In this document: one piece after another, positions 51,104-60,494 of the stretch | Layout: each line of letters opens with the position of its first letter | Numbering within the stretch: the stretch's first letter is position 1 | Assembly (NCBI GenBank): GCA_965277855.1 | Contig: OZ255847.1 | Location: 5,208,001 to 5,272,000, forward strand | Reading direction: 5' to 3' | DNA: 64,000 nucleotides | Origin: Bog-105 sp965277855 | Lineage (GTDB): Bacteria; Acidobacteriota; Terriglobia; Bryobacterales; Bryobacteraceae | The notes under the pieces: generated by a model | Database searches by the model: none | Seen by the model: only the letters and a program-made list of their open reading frames with translations | What the model was told of the DNA's origin: nothing | Translations under genes and position numbers: made by a program

Positions 51104-53257
51104 ATGGCTGACCCAATCAACTTTACGATCGACGGCCAACAACTGCAGGCCCCCGCCGGCACGCTCTTAATCAACGCGGCCAAAACTGCCGGTATATCGA
51201 TCCCGGCCTTCTGTTATTACGACGACCTCTCCTTGCAGGCGGCTTGCCGGATGTGTTTGGTGGAAGTGGAAAAAACGCCGAAGCTGCAGGTAGCGTGTAC
51301 GCTGCCCGTTGCCGAGGGAATGATCGTTCATACCGATTCTCCGCAAGTGCAGCAGGCGCGAAAAGGCACACTCGAATTTCTTTTGACCAATCATCCGCTC
51401 GACTGCCCGGTGTGCGACAAGGGCGGTGAGTGTGAACTGCAGGACATGGTGTTCCGATATGGCGCGGGCGAGAGCCGCTTTCGCGAAGCCAAGATCCATG
51501 TGGACGAGAAGCAGTGGTCTCCGATCGTTTTCTACGATGCGCCCCGCTGTATCCTTTGCTATCGCTGTGTGCGGATTTGCGGCGAAGGCCTCGGCGTTAA
51601 TGCACTAGGCATCGGCAATCGTGGCTCGGCCTCCGAGATCGTGCCCAACGGAGGTGACCATTTAGAGTGCGACGAATGCGGCGCTTGCATTGATATCTGT
51701 CCGGTTGGCGCTCTCACTTCGGGGCCCTACCGGTACAAGACCCGTCCGTGGGAAATGGAGCATGTGGGTACTGTTTGTACACACTGCTCGAACGGCTGCA
51801 AAACCACCCTGGGCGTTCGCAACAACGAAATCATCCGCGCCAATAATCGTGATCGGTCCGGCCTTAACGGCGAATTTTTGTGCGTCAAAGGCCGCTATGC
51901 GTTCGACTTCAATCAGAACCCTGAACGCCTGACTACGCCGCTCGTTAAAACCGACGGCGAGTTGAAGCCGGCGTCGTGGGCCATCGCGCTGGCCACTGTG
52001 GCGCGCAAATTTTCCGAACTGCGCGCGCGCAACGGCAAATTCGGTGTGATCGGTTCGAATCACACGACCAATGAAGAGAATTTCTTGTTGCAGAAACTGG
52101 CGCGCGAAGTCTTGGGCACGTCTAACATCGATCATCACCGGACCGGCGATATAGCCACTCTTATAGACAGCCTGCATGGCCGCACCGGTTCGCTCGCGAC
52201 CACCCTGGATTTGTTGACGGCCAAAGCCGCGCTTGTTATCGACAGCGATCTGGCTCAAGAACATCCATTCCTCGCTTTCCAACTACGCTCAAACTGGCGT
52301 CTGCATAAAGGACACGTGTACGCCATCACGCCCGGACCGGTTCGCGAAGACAATTACGCCACTACCGCCCGCGCCCAACTGGGCCAGGAATTCGACTCGC
52401 TCGAAGCGTGGCGTGAGCAGCTTGCTAAAGAGACGGATCTTGTTATTCTCTTCGGCGCGTCCATCAAAGGCGATTCCATTCGCCGGCTGGTCGAGTACGG
52501 CGATTCATTGGGCATCCCAGTCAAATACGTGTGCCTGGTTGATTACTCCAATTCACGCGGCGCATCCGATATGGGCCTGCTGCCTGACCTCTTGCCGGGC
52601 TATCTGCCTGTTACGAACTCGGGTATCGAACCGGGTCTCAACTACGACCAAATTCTGGCTGATCCCAACCTCGAAGCCCTCTGGGTAGTGGGAGCGAACC
52701 CGCTGTCGCGTCAGCCGCTAGCCGCTTCGGATGCCTTTGTGGTGGTGCAGGATCTCTTCTTAACCGAAACCGCCCGGCGCGCCGATGTGGTTTTCCCAGC
52801 GGCGTCCGTTTACGAAAAAATCGGCACGGTTACGAATGTTTGCGGAGACGTGCAGAAGCTGACGCGCGGTCCTAAGACCATGGGCGCCAAGTCGGACTTC
52901 GAGATTTTTGCTCTTCTCGCCAAGGAGATGCGCGCCGGACTGGGGACGCTCAAACCAGACAGCATTTTTGCCCAAATTCGCGAATCCGTTCATGGCTACA
53001 ATGTTCCTTTTGGTGTTGTCGAAACCGGTGGCGCCGCTCCTACTGCTCCGGTGAACGGGCGCGTCACGTTTCGCTCGCAACCGGAACTGATTCGGCCCGC
53101 CGGCAACACCCTCTATACTTCAGGAACATTGGGACGCTTCTCGACCATGCTGAATTCGGTTCTCGAAGCGCCCGGCGCTCTTTATCATGATCCGCATCTT
53201 GAACCCGTGACCAAGCCCGGTAGCGTGCAGACCGAAGCCGTGGTAAGACCCGACTGA
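51104..53257 (+). CDS. nuoG: NADH-quinone oxidoreductase subunit G
   Basis: A 717-residue iron-sulfur subunit. The N-terminal ferredoxin-like domain has CRMCLVEVEKTPKLQVAC for [2Fe-2S] N1b. NHPLDCPVCDKGGECELQD carries the His/Cys cluster, then CILCYRCVRIC and CDECGACIDICPVG give two further [4Fe-4S] sites. A molybdopterin-oxidoreductase-like domain follows, starting at VCTHCSNGC, and would be inactive in complex I. At 717 residues it is shorter than the E. coli protein. The stop overlaps the nuoH start (TGATG). Confidence 0.95.
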   Translation: MADPINFTIDGQQLQAPAGTLLINAAKTAGISIPAFCYYDDLSLQAACRMCLVEVEKTPKLQVACTLPVAEGMIVHTDSPQVQQARKGTLEFLLTNHPLDCPVCDKGGECELQDMVFRYGAGESRFREAKIHVDEKQWSPIVFYDAPRCILCYRCVRICGEGLGVNALGIGNRGSASEIVPNGGDHLECDECGACIDICPVGALTSGPYRYKTRPWEMEHVGTVCTHCSNGCKTTLGVRNNEIIRANNRDRSGLNGEFLCVKGRYAFDFNQNPERLTTPLVKTDGELKPASWAIALATVARKFSELRARNGKFGVIGSNHTTNEENFLLQKLAREVLGTSNIDHHRTGDIATLIDSLHGRTGSLATTLDLLTAKAALVIDSDLAQEHPFLAFQLRSNWRLHKGHVYAITPGPVREDNYATTARAQLGQEFDSLEAWREQLAKETDLVILFGASIKGDSIRRLVEYGDSLGIPVKYVCLVDYSNSRGASDMGLLPDLLPGYLPVTNSGIEPGLNYDQILADPNLEALWVVGANPLSRQPLAASDAFVVVQDLFLTETARRADVVFPAASVYEKIGTVTNVCGDVQKLTRGPKTMGAKSDFEIFALLAKEMRAGLGTLKPDSIFAQIRESVHGYNVPFGVVETGGAAPTAPVNGRVTFRSQPELIRPAGNTLYTSGTLGRFSTMLNSVLEAPGALYHDPHLEPVTKPGSVQTEAVVRPD

Positions 53258-54441
53258 TGAACTTCTTCCTGGTCAGTTTGATTAAAATTGCGCTGGTCTT
53301 TGCGGTATTCATGACCACGCTCGCGTATCTGCAGTGGGTTGAGCGTAAAGTACTCGGTCACATTCAGGCTCGCACCGGTCCGCTACGTGTGGGTCCGCAC
53401 GGTCTGCTGCAGCCGATGGCCGATGTCTTTAAGCTCTTGACTAAAGAGGACCTGATGCCGCCTCACGCGAATCAGTTTTTCTATATTCTCGCGCCGTTCA
53501 TCGCCGTGTGCCTGGCGCTGATTTCGATTTCTATCATTCCGTTCGGACCTGAGGTTAGCGTCTTTGGTGTGCACACCTTTATGCAGATCACGGACGTGAA
53601 TGTCGGCATTCTCTTTGTGCTTGCGATCAGTTCGGTTAGTGTTTATGGCATTGCTCTCGCGGGCTGGTCGTCGAACAATAAGTACTCTCTAATCGGGGGT
53701 CTGCGTAGCAGCGCGCAAATGATCAGCTACGAACTACCATTAACGCTTGCTATCGTCGCGCCGCTGCTGTTGGCCAATCATGTCAGCTTCCGGGCGATCT
53801 CCGAAAGCCAAGCCGGTTACTATCTCGGTTTTATCCCACGCTGGAGCATCTTCCAGATGCCCTTCCCACAAATCTTCGGCTTCCTCATCTTCATGGTCGC
53901 CGGGTTCGCCGAAACTAATCGCGTCCCATTCGACTTGCCCGAGGCCGAGAACGAACTCGTCGCCGGTTTCCACACCGAATACAGCAGTATGAAATTCGCG
54001 TGCTTTTTCATGTCGGAATACGCCAACATGATTACCATTGCCTGCGTCGCGACTCTGCTGTTCCTGGGCGGCTGGCATCCTTTGTTCCCGGCACCCTATT
54101 CCAATTGGATTCCGACTCTCTTCCTGATCGCAGCCTCTTTCACGTTTTTCTTTCAAGCGCTGCGCCCGGCGCGCCGCAATGACAGATTCACCATGCCCTT
54201 CTTTGGCGTCGCGGCTCTGGTACTGGCTGCGATTTTCGCTGTTCCCCTTCTGCAAACGATACTCGTTCCGATTTTCTGGTTCGCGGCCAAAGCAGGTTTC
54301 ATTCTCTTCGTCTACATCTGGGTGCGCGGCACACTGCCGCGTTTCCGCTACGATCAACTGATGCACTTCGCCTGGACCTTTCTGTTTCCCGTGGCGCTGC
54401 TCAATCTGCTCGCTACCGCCTTCTGTGTAGCGGTGTTCTAG
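53257..54441 (+). CDS. nuoH: NADH-quinone oxidoreductase subunit H
   Basis: A 394-residue membrane subunit with eight or more helices that lines the quinone channel. LQWVERKVLGHIQARTGPLR, GPHGLLQPMADVFKLLTKED and FAETNRVPFDLPEAENELVA are the family loops with the conserved charged residues. The start overlaps the nuoG stop by one base. nuoI, which usually follows it, is absent; nuoJ comes next after 10 bp. Confidence 0.96.
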   Translation: MNFFLVSLIKIALVFAVFMTTLAYLQWVERKVLGHIQARTGPLRVGPHGLLQPMADVFKLLTKEDLMPPHANQFFYILAPFIAVCLALISISIIPFGPEVSVFGVHTFMQITDVNVGILFVLAISSVSVYGIALAGWSSNNKYSLIGGLRSSAQMISYELPLTLAIVAPLLLANHVSFRAISESQAGYYLGFIPRWSIFQMPFPQIFGFLIFMVAGFAETNRVPFDLPEAENELVAGFHTEYSSMKFACFFMSEYANMITIACVATLLFLGGWHPLFPAPYSNWIPTLFLIAASFTFFFQALRPARRNDRFTMPFFGVAALVLAAIFAVPLLQTILVPIFWFAAKAGFILFVYIWVRGTLPRFRYDQLMHFAWTFLFPVALLNLLATAFCVAVF

Positions 54442-54451
54442 CGCCGCTGCC

Positions 54452-54952
54452 ATGGACACTATCCTTTTCATCATCTTCGCGGTCGTTGCGATCGTCTGCG
54501 CCTTCAATCTGGTGCTGCAAAAGCACCCTATATCCAGCGCGCTCTCGCTGATCGGCGTCATGGGTTCGCTCGCTGTCCTCTACCTCTTATTAGGTGCGGA
54601 ATTTATCGCGATGGCGCAAATGATTGTTTACGGGGGCGCCGTGATGGTGCTTTTCATCTTCGTCATCATGCTGCTGAATGCGGGCGCCGAAAAAACCAGC
54701 GGCAAATCCTGGTTCGCCCAGATCGCCGGCCTTCCGCTCTTGCTTGCCTTCGTGGCTGTCGTGGGCTTTCTGATTCGCGCCGCTCTGCCTGTGATGCGCA
54801 CCGTTTCGTTTGGCAGCTGGGTGGGAGGCACGGCCGAGAATATCGGTCTCCTCCTCTTCACCCGCTATCTGCTGCCCTTTGAAGTCATCTCAATTCTCAT
54901 TCTGATTGCCATCCTGGGCGCGGTTGTCCTGGCGCGCAAGGAGATTGAATAG
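54452..54952 (+). CDS. nuoJ: NADH-quinone oxidoreductase subunit J
   Basis: A 166-residue membrane subunit with five helices. NLVLQKHPISSALSLIGVM and EFIAMAQMIVYGGAVMVLFI, the pi-bulge helix, are conserved. ATG 54452 lies 10 bp after nuoH and ends just before nuoK. In most operons nuoI lies between nuoH and nuoJ; here there is no room for it. Confidence 0.95.
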   Translation: MDTILFIIFAVVAIVCAFNLVLQKHPISSALSLIGVMGSLAVLYLLLGAEFIAMAQMIVYGGAVMVLFIFVIMLLNAGAEKTSGKSWFAQIAGLPLLLAFVAVVGFLIRAALPVMRTVSFGSWVGGTAENIGLLLFTRYLLPFEVISILILIAILGAVVLARKEIE

Positions 54953-54953
54953 C

Positions 54954-55262
54954 ATGGGTCACGTTTCTCTCACCTGGTACCTGGTCCTGAGCGCCATTTT
55001 GTTCACGCTCGGCACCGCCGGTTTCGTCTACCGCAAAAGTATCATCACGGTTTTCATGTCGATTGAATTGATGCTCAATGCTGTGAACCTCAGCTTCGTT
55101 GCCTTTTCCTACCAGATGCATCGCATTGACGGCCACATCTATTCATTCTTCGTGATGGTGGTGGCCGCTGCTGAAGCCGCTGTCGGCCTGGCCATCATCC
55201 TCACCATCTTCAAAAATCGCGGCACTCTGCAAATCGATGAAGTCGACTCGATGAAAAATTAA
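54954..55262 (+). CDS. nuoK: NADH-quinone oxidoreductase subunit K
   Basis: A 102-residue, three-helix antiporter-like subunit. FMSIELMLNAVNLSFVAFS and VMVVAAAEAAVGLAIILTIF hold the two membrane Glu residues needed for proton pumping. The start is set at ATG 54954, one base after nuoJ; the open frame begins further upstream inside nuoJ without similarity. Confidence 0.95.
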   Translation: MGHVSLTWYLVLSAILFTLGTAGFVYRKSIITVFMSIELMLNAVNLSFVAFSYQMHRIDGHIYSFFVMVVAAAEAAVGLAIILTIFKNRGTLQIDEVDSMKN

Positions 55263-55274
55263 TTTCTCCCGACC

Positions 55275-57122
55275 ATGACTCTTTGGCTCATTCCTCTGTT
55301 TCCGCTGCTGGGTTTTCTCTTCACCGGCTTACTCGGCCGGCGTTTCGCGAAACCGCTCGTAAACTTGATTGCGGTCGGCTCCGTAACGCTCTCGTTCCTC
55401 TACGTTCTGCTTGTTCTCTCCCGGCTCTGGCCCCTCGATACGCCCTTGAGCGAGCACTACTTTACCTGGATTCAAAGCGGTTTCCTGCAGGTAGGCTTCG
55501 ACATGACGGTCGACCGCCTCACCGCCGTCATGTTGCTAATCGTCACCGGCGTCGGATTGTTGATTCACATTTACTCGATCGGCTACATGGCCCATGAAGA
55601 AGGTTGTTTTCGCTTCTTCAGCTATCTAAATCTCTTCATGTTCTTCATGCTGACGCTGGTTCTGGCCTCGAACCTGCTGCTGCTGTTCGTTGGCTGGGAA
55701 GGTGTGGGGTTGTGTAGTTATCTGCTGGTCGGCTTCTACTTTCGCGAGACCTGGGCGACCAACGCCGCGAACAAAGCTTTCATCGTGAATCGCATCGGCG
55801 ATTTCGGGTTCATGCTCGGCATTCTGCTCACCGTTGTCGCCTTCCATACGCTGGATTTCGGCAAGCTCTCCGCTGCCATCTCGAGCGCACCCACCGCCGT
55901 TGCCAGCGGCACGATTACAGCCATCGCTCTTCTCTTGTTCGTCGGGGCCACCGGCAAGTCGGCGCAGATCCCGCTCTATGTCTGGCTCCCGGACGCCATG
56001 GCCGGTCCCACGCCCGTTTCCGCGCTCATCCACGCCGCCACCATGGTCACCGCCGGCGTTTATATGGTGGCTCGCGTGTCGTTTCTCTATAACCTTGCGC
56101 CGTCCGCGATGCACGTCGTGGCTGTCATCGGCCTCTTGACCGCCGTTTTTGCCGCTACCATCGGCGTCACTCAGAACGACATTAAGAAAGTCTTCGCTTA
56201 TTCGACCGTGTCGCAACTCGGCTACATGTTTCTCGGCCTTGGAGTCGGCGCGTATTCGGCTAGTATCTTCCACGTGGTGACCCACGCCTTCTTCAAGGCG
56301 CTTCTTTTCCTAGGGGCAGGAAGCGTGATTCATGGGCTGAGCGGCGAGCAGGATCTGCGACACATGGGCGGCCTGCGCAAGTACATGCCGGTCACCTGCA
56401 TCACTCTGTTGGTTGCTAGTTTAGCCATCTCGGGCGTGCCCGGTTTCTCGGGATTCTTCAGCAAAGACGCCATTCTGTCGGCCGCCTATCAAGTTTCACC
56501 CTGGATGTTCTGGGTGGGCGCGCTCACGGCAGGCCTTACTGCTTTTTACGTCTTCCGCGCCTTCTTTCTGGCTTTTGCGGGCGACTATCGCGGCCATCAT
56601 CATCCCCACGAATCGCCTGGCTCCATGACGATGCCGCTTATCGTGCTGGCCATTCTCTCGGCGGCCGGCGGCTTCATCAATATTCCAAAGTGGCTTGCGC
56701 CTATGTACCCGCTGGCGGAACACGAGAGCTCGACCGCCATGATTATTTCGGCGTCACTCGGCATCCTCGGTATCCTGGCCGCCTTCTTCCTCTATGTGCT
56801 CCAGCCACGTCTCGCCGAATCGTTTAAAACCGCTGCTGGACCTGTTTACACGCTGGTCTCGAACAAATACTACGTCGATGAAACCTACTCGGCTGTGATC
56901 GTGAAGCCGGTCGAGACCATCTCGCGCGTCATTCTATGGCGCGGAGTGGATGAAGCATTGATCGATGCCGGTCTGGTCAACGGATTAGGCCGCATCGTCC
57001 GTGGCTGGGGCTCGTTATTCCGTCGCCTCCAATCCGGCAGCATTCGCAATTACGCCACCTGGGTGCTGGCCGGCTCCCTCATCGTCATCTTTGTGATGGG
57101 AATCTTCGGGGGAACTCGATGA
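55275..57122 (+). CDS. nuoL: NADH-quinone oxidoreductase subunit L
   Basis: A 615-residue proton-pumping antiporter-like subunit with about 16 helices, including the long lateral helix near the C-terminus. FVGWEGVGLCSYLLVGFYF, TGKSAQIPLYVWLPDAMAGP and PVSALIHAATMVTAGVYMVA are the conserved channel motifs. The stop overlaps the nuoM start (ATGA). Length and layout are standard. Confidence 0.96.
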   Translation: MTLWLIPLFPLLGFLFTGLLGRRFAKPLVNLIAVGSVTLSFLYVLLVLSRLWPLDTPLSEHYFTWIQSGFLQVGFDMTVDRLTAVMLLIVTGVGLLIHIYSIGYMAHEEGCFRFFSYLNLFMFFMLTLVLASNLLLLFVGWEGVGLCSYLLVGFYFRETWATNAANKAFIVNRIGDFGFMLGILLTVVAFHTLDFGKLSAAISSAPTAVASGTITAIALLLFVGATGKSAQIPLYVWLPDAMAGPTPVSALIHAATMVTAGVYMVARVSFLYNLAPSAMHVVAVIGLLTAVFAATIGVTQNDIKKVFAYSTVSQLGYMFLGLGVGAYSASIFHVVTHAFFKALLFLGAGSVIHGLSGEQDLRHMGGLRKYMPVTCITLLVASLAISGVPGFSGFFSKDAILSAAYQVSPWMFWVGALTAGLTAFYVFRAFFLAFAGDYRGHHHPHESPGSMTMPLIVLAILSAAGGFINIPKWLAPMYPLAEHESSTAMIISASLGILGILAAFFLYVLQPRLAESFKTAAGPVYTLVSNKYYVDETYSAVIVKPVETISRVILWRGVDEALIDAGLVNGLGRIVRGWGSLFRRLQSGSIRNYATWVLAGSLIVIFVMGIFGGTR

Positions 57123-58861
57123 ATCTTCTCGCGCTCGTCCTGCTGCTCCCTCTTCTTGGTTTCCTGTTCATTCTGTTTTCGCCTCGCGAGTCGAAGTCGC
57201 CGTTCTATATCTCGCTCTTCGCGAGCGTCCTCACCTTTTTCGCTTCGCTCGGCCTCATCTCACCCGCGGTCGCCGATGGCTCGCATTTCAGTTCCGTCGT
57301 CAATACCATGTGGACCGATACGCCCGGCCTGCAGATCCGACTGCATCTCGGCATCGATGGCATCAGCCTGTGGCTCGTATTGCTTACTACGTTTCTGCTG
57401 CCTGTCGGAGTCTGGATTTCCAGCAGCATGATCAAGGAACGCCAGAAAAATTTCTTTGCGCTGCTGCTGCTCTTTGAATTCGGGATCATCGGCGTCTTCT
57501 CCGCTCTCGATCTTTTCGTCTTTTACGTCTTCTGGGAAGTGGCGTTGGTACCCATGTACCTGATGGTAGGTAGCTGGGGCTCCGGGCTACGCGGCCCTGC
57601 TGCCGTCAAGTTCTTCGTGTACACCATGCTGGGCTCAGTGCTGATGCTCGGCTCGATCATCTATCTCCACAGCTTCACCGGCACGTTTGATTACGTCGAG
57701 ATCATGAACCGGATCAATACCGGCGTCGTCCTGCTCTCGCCTTCGCAGCAGTTGCTTCTCTTCCTCGGCTTCTTCGCCGCCTTCGCGGTAAAGGTGCCGA
57801 TCTTCCCACTGCACACCTGGCTGCCCAACACTTACACGCAAGCTCCAACGCCGGCTACCTTTTTACTGGCCGCTGTGATGTCGAAGATGGGCGCATACGG
57901 CCTGATCCGTTACTGCTTGACAATCACGTCGAGCGGCGCACACGCCTGCGCCCGCTGGGTGATCGTTCTCGCCATCATCGGCATCATCTATGGCGCGCTG
58001 CTCGCGCTGGTACAAACCAACATCAAACGCCTGATCGCTTACTCGTCACTGAGCCATCTAGGGTTCATCGTTCTAGGCATCTTTTCGTTCCGCCAGCAGG
58101 GCGCCGACGGCGCTGTGTACCAGATGATTGCTCACGGCATCTCGACCGGGGCACTTTTTTTGCTTGCCGGCTATCTCGAACAGCGGCGCGGGTCGCTCGA
58201 AATCTCGGACTTCGGCGGAGTGGCCAATGTTGCGCCTGGCTTGGCCACCGCGTTTATGATCGCTTTGCTGGCCAGCATCGGATTGCCCACGCTTTCGAAC
58301 TTCATCGGTGAGTTTCTGGTGCTGCAGGGCGCTGCCTTAGCGCACTTTTCGTGGGCCGTGTGGGCCGCTGTTGGGGTGATTCTGTCGGCCGCTTACATGC
58401 TCTGGATGTATCAGCGGACATTTTTCGGGAAACCGCCCGAAGCGGCCGGCAAACGTCCGGAAGAAGCGCGCCCGTTTCTCGATTTGAGTGGGCGAGACTG
58501 GGTGCCTCTTATTCCAATGATTTTGCTGATGGTTTGGCTCGGCAGCTACACCCAATCGTTCCTGCCATCTATTTCGGCGGCTACTTCGCACTTGCTCGAA
58601 CAGACGAACATGAACAATCAGTACCGGGTGTCCCTACCAAAGGGCGAGCTTCAGAGGAACGCCGATGAATCGGTGATGGCCTATCGGCCGCCCTGGGGGC
58701 TGAAAACTCGTGTTGCGCAGAATTGGGCACGGGGCGCTTACGCTTCCCGCTCAGATTTGGGATTGCGGGTGTTTTCAGAACAGCGCGGACCAGGCCCACG
58801 GCCAGCAGTGGGTTCCCCGGCCCTCTCTGTAAGTGCTTCCGAGGTTGTGAATGCCCGCTAG
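57119..58861 (+). CDS. nuoM: NADH-quinone oxidoreductase subunit M with a repeat-derived tail
   Basis: A 580-residue antiporter-like subunit, homologous to NuoL and NuoN. FYVFWEVALVPMYLMVGSWG, VKVPIFPLHTWLPNTYTQAP and LIAYSSLSHLGFIVLGIFSF hold the proton-channel residues. Family similarity ends about residue 500-505 (LLEQTNMNNQYRV). The last 75 residues are hydrophilic and odd (RSDLGLRVFSEQRGPGPRPA), and are encoded by sequence whose core GGGGCGCTTACGCTTCC also occurs in noncoding DNA at 16184 and 24671, so an inserted repeat probably extended the gene. The stop overlaps the nuoN start by 11 bp. Confidence 0.92.
   Translation: MNLLALVLLLPLLGFLFILFSPRESKSPFYISLFASVLTFFASLGLISPAVADGSHFSSVVNTMWTDTPGLQIRLHLGIDGISLWLVLLTTFLLPVGVWISSSMIKERQKNFFALLLLFEFGIIGVFSALDLFVFYVFWEVALVPMYLMVGSWGSGLRGPAAVKFFVYTMLGSVLMLGSIIYLHSFTGTFDYVEIMNRINTGVVLLSPSQQLLLFLGFFAAFAVKVPIFPLHTWLPNTYTQAPTPATFLLAAVMSKMGAYGLIRYCLTITSSGAHACARWVIVLAIIGIIYGALLALVQTNIKRLIAYSSLSHLGFIVLGIFSFRQQGADGAVYQMIAHGISTGALFLLAGYLEQRRGSLEISDFGGVANVAPGLATAFMIALLASIGLPTLSNFIGEFLVLQGAALAHFSWAVWAAVGVILSAAYMLWMYQRTFFGKPPEAAGKRPEEARPFLDLSGRDWVPLIPMILLMVWLGSYTQSFLPSISAATSHLLEQTNMNNQYRVSLPKGELQRNADESVMAYRPPWGLKTRVAQNWARGAYASRSDLGLRVFSEQRGPGPRPAVGSPALSVSASEVVNAR
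58731..58780. repeat. Repeat core inside the 3' end of nuoM
   Basis: GGGGCGCTTACGCTTCCCGC, then TCAGATTTGGGATTGCGGGT and GTTTTCAGAA. It matches 24671-24710 closely and 16184-16211 in part, both noncoding. Its place inside an essential gene is unusual. Confidence 0.5.
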
Positions 58862-60314
58862 TTTTCTGCCGCATTCGATCGATTATCTACGGTTCCTACC
58901 CGAAATCGTCCTCAGCATCTTTGGTATTGCCATCATGCTGCTCGAAGCAATGATGCGGCCGGAAGCCAAGCGCACCTCACTCGGCGCATTGGCGCTGGTG
59001 GGCCTCTCTGTCGCATTCTTTGCAAACATCTGGGCGGGCCAAAACCCCGGCGCTGCTTTCTCCCAAATGATTACGGTTGATGATTACGGCACTTTCTTCC
59101 GCGGCCTGGTGCTGGTGGTCGGCTTTCTTTGCATTCTCACCTCGTTCAGCTATCTCGAACGGGAACATGCGCAAACCGGTGAATACTATTCGCTGATTCT
59201 TTTCTCGATCGTCGGCCAGTGCGTACTCGCTACCGCGAGCGACCTCATCATGGTCTTCATCGGCCTGGAAATTTCGTCGATCGCCACGTATATCCTGGCC
59301 GGTTTCCTGCGCGACGATCGCCGCAACAACGAATCGGCTCTCAAATACTTTCTGCTCGGTTCCTTCGCGACGGCTTTCCTGCTCTATGGCATCGCCTGGA
59401 TCTATGGCCTCACGGGATCGACCAATCTTTATCAAATCCGCAGCGTGCTCGATCAGGGATCGAAATCTGTGTTGATCGCGAGCCTCGCGGCCGCCTTGAT
59501 GTTCGTCGGTTTTGCTTTTAAAGTTTCCGTTGTACCGTTCCAGATGTGGGCGCCCGACGTGTACCAGGGAGCTTCAGCGCCGGTGAGCGCCTTCATGTCC
59601 GCCGGCCCGAAGGCCGCTGCCTTCGCCATCTTTTTCCGCGTTTTCATGACCTCGTTCCGGCCGATTAACGCGCGCTGGCTCTGGCTTGTCTGGGGTTGCG
59701 CGCTAGCGACCATGCTCGTCGGCAATTTCGCCGCCCTGCTGCAGACCAACGTCAAGCGTCTGCTTGGTTATAGCTCCATTGCCCACGCCGGTTACGTGCT
59801 CGTGGCATTAACGGCCAGTTCGCAAATCGGAATGGCCGCCGCCATGTTCTACCTGGCTTCTTACGCGTTGATGAACATCGGCGCGTTTGCCGTCGTCAGT
59901 CACATTGCCGCGCGTCATGAGAGCCATGTCAAAATTGACGATCTGGCGGGCCTGGGGCGACGTGAACCGGTGACGGCTGCCCTGCTGGCCATCTTCGTTT
60001 TCTCACTCATCGGCGTACCCTTGACAGGCGGTTTCTTCGGCAAGTTCTACGTCTTCCAGGCCGCGCTCGACTCGCATCTTGTCTGGCTGACGGCTATCGG
60101 GCTCTTGAACAGCGGCATCGCCGCGTATTATTACTTGAAGATCATCGTAGCCATTTATATGCGCGAGCCGAACGGGGCCATGGAAGAGCTGCCTCCACCT
60201 GCGATGAGCCTGCGCGTCGCCATTTGGGCCAGCGCTATAGGCGTTCTGATCCTAGGTATTTTCCCGGGCACGTTGCTTTCCTTCGCCTGGTCTTCGACCG
60301 CCATCTTTCGATAA
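58851..60314 (+). CDS. nuoN: NADH-quinone oxidoreductase subunit N
   Basis: A 487-residue antiporter-like membrane subunit. FIGLEISSIATYILAGFLRD, AFKVSVVPFQMWAPDVYQGA and LLGYSSIAHAGYVLVALTAS are the expected motifs. ATG 58851 overlaps the end of nuoM by 11 bp, which keeps the genes coupled despite the extra nuoM tail. It is the last gene of the operon; no clear terminator was seen in the 180 bp before the next gene. Confidence 0.96.
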   Translation: MPASFLPHSIDYLRFLPEIVLSIFGIAIMLLEAMMRPEAKRTSLGALALVGLSVAFFANIWAGQNPGAAFSQMITVDDYGTFFRGLVLVVGFLCILTSFSYLEREHAQTGEYYSLILFSIVGQCVLATASDLIMVFIGLEISSIATYILAGFLRDDRRNNESALKYFLLGSFATAFLLYGIAWIYGLTGSTNLYQIRSVLDQGSKSVLIASLAAALMFVGFAFKVSVVPFQMWAPDVYQGASAPVSAFMSAGPKAAAFAIFFRVFMTSFRPINARWLWLVWGCALATMLVGNFAALLQTNVKRLLGYSSIAHAGYVLVALTASSQIGMAAAMFYLASYALMNIGAFAVVSHIAARHESHVKIDDLAGLGRREPVTAALLAIFVFSLIGVPLTGGFFGKFYVFQAALDSHLVWLTAIGLLNSGIAAYYYLKIIVAIYMREPNGAMEELPPPAMSLRVAIWASAIGVLILGIFPGTLLSFAWSSTAIFR

Positions 60315-60494
60315 AAAATACAGGAACCGCGGCAGCAATAAAACTATTGCAATCGTTTGCGTCCTGTTCTACCATCTAGAACAACTCTGTTAGTTTCTCA
60401 GTAACCGGCGAATCGTTTCCGGGGCTTACCGTCCCTGTGCGCGACCAGCCAAATAGCTGTTGCTGTCAAAATCTTTCGAAGTAAGGGCGGGGTC

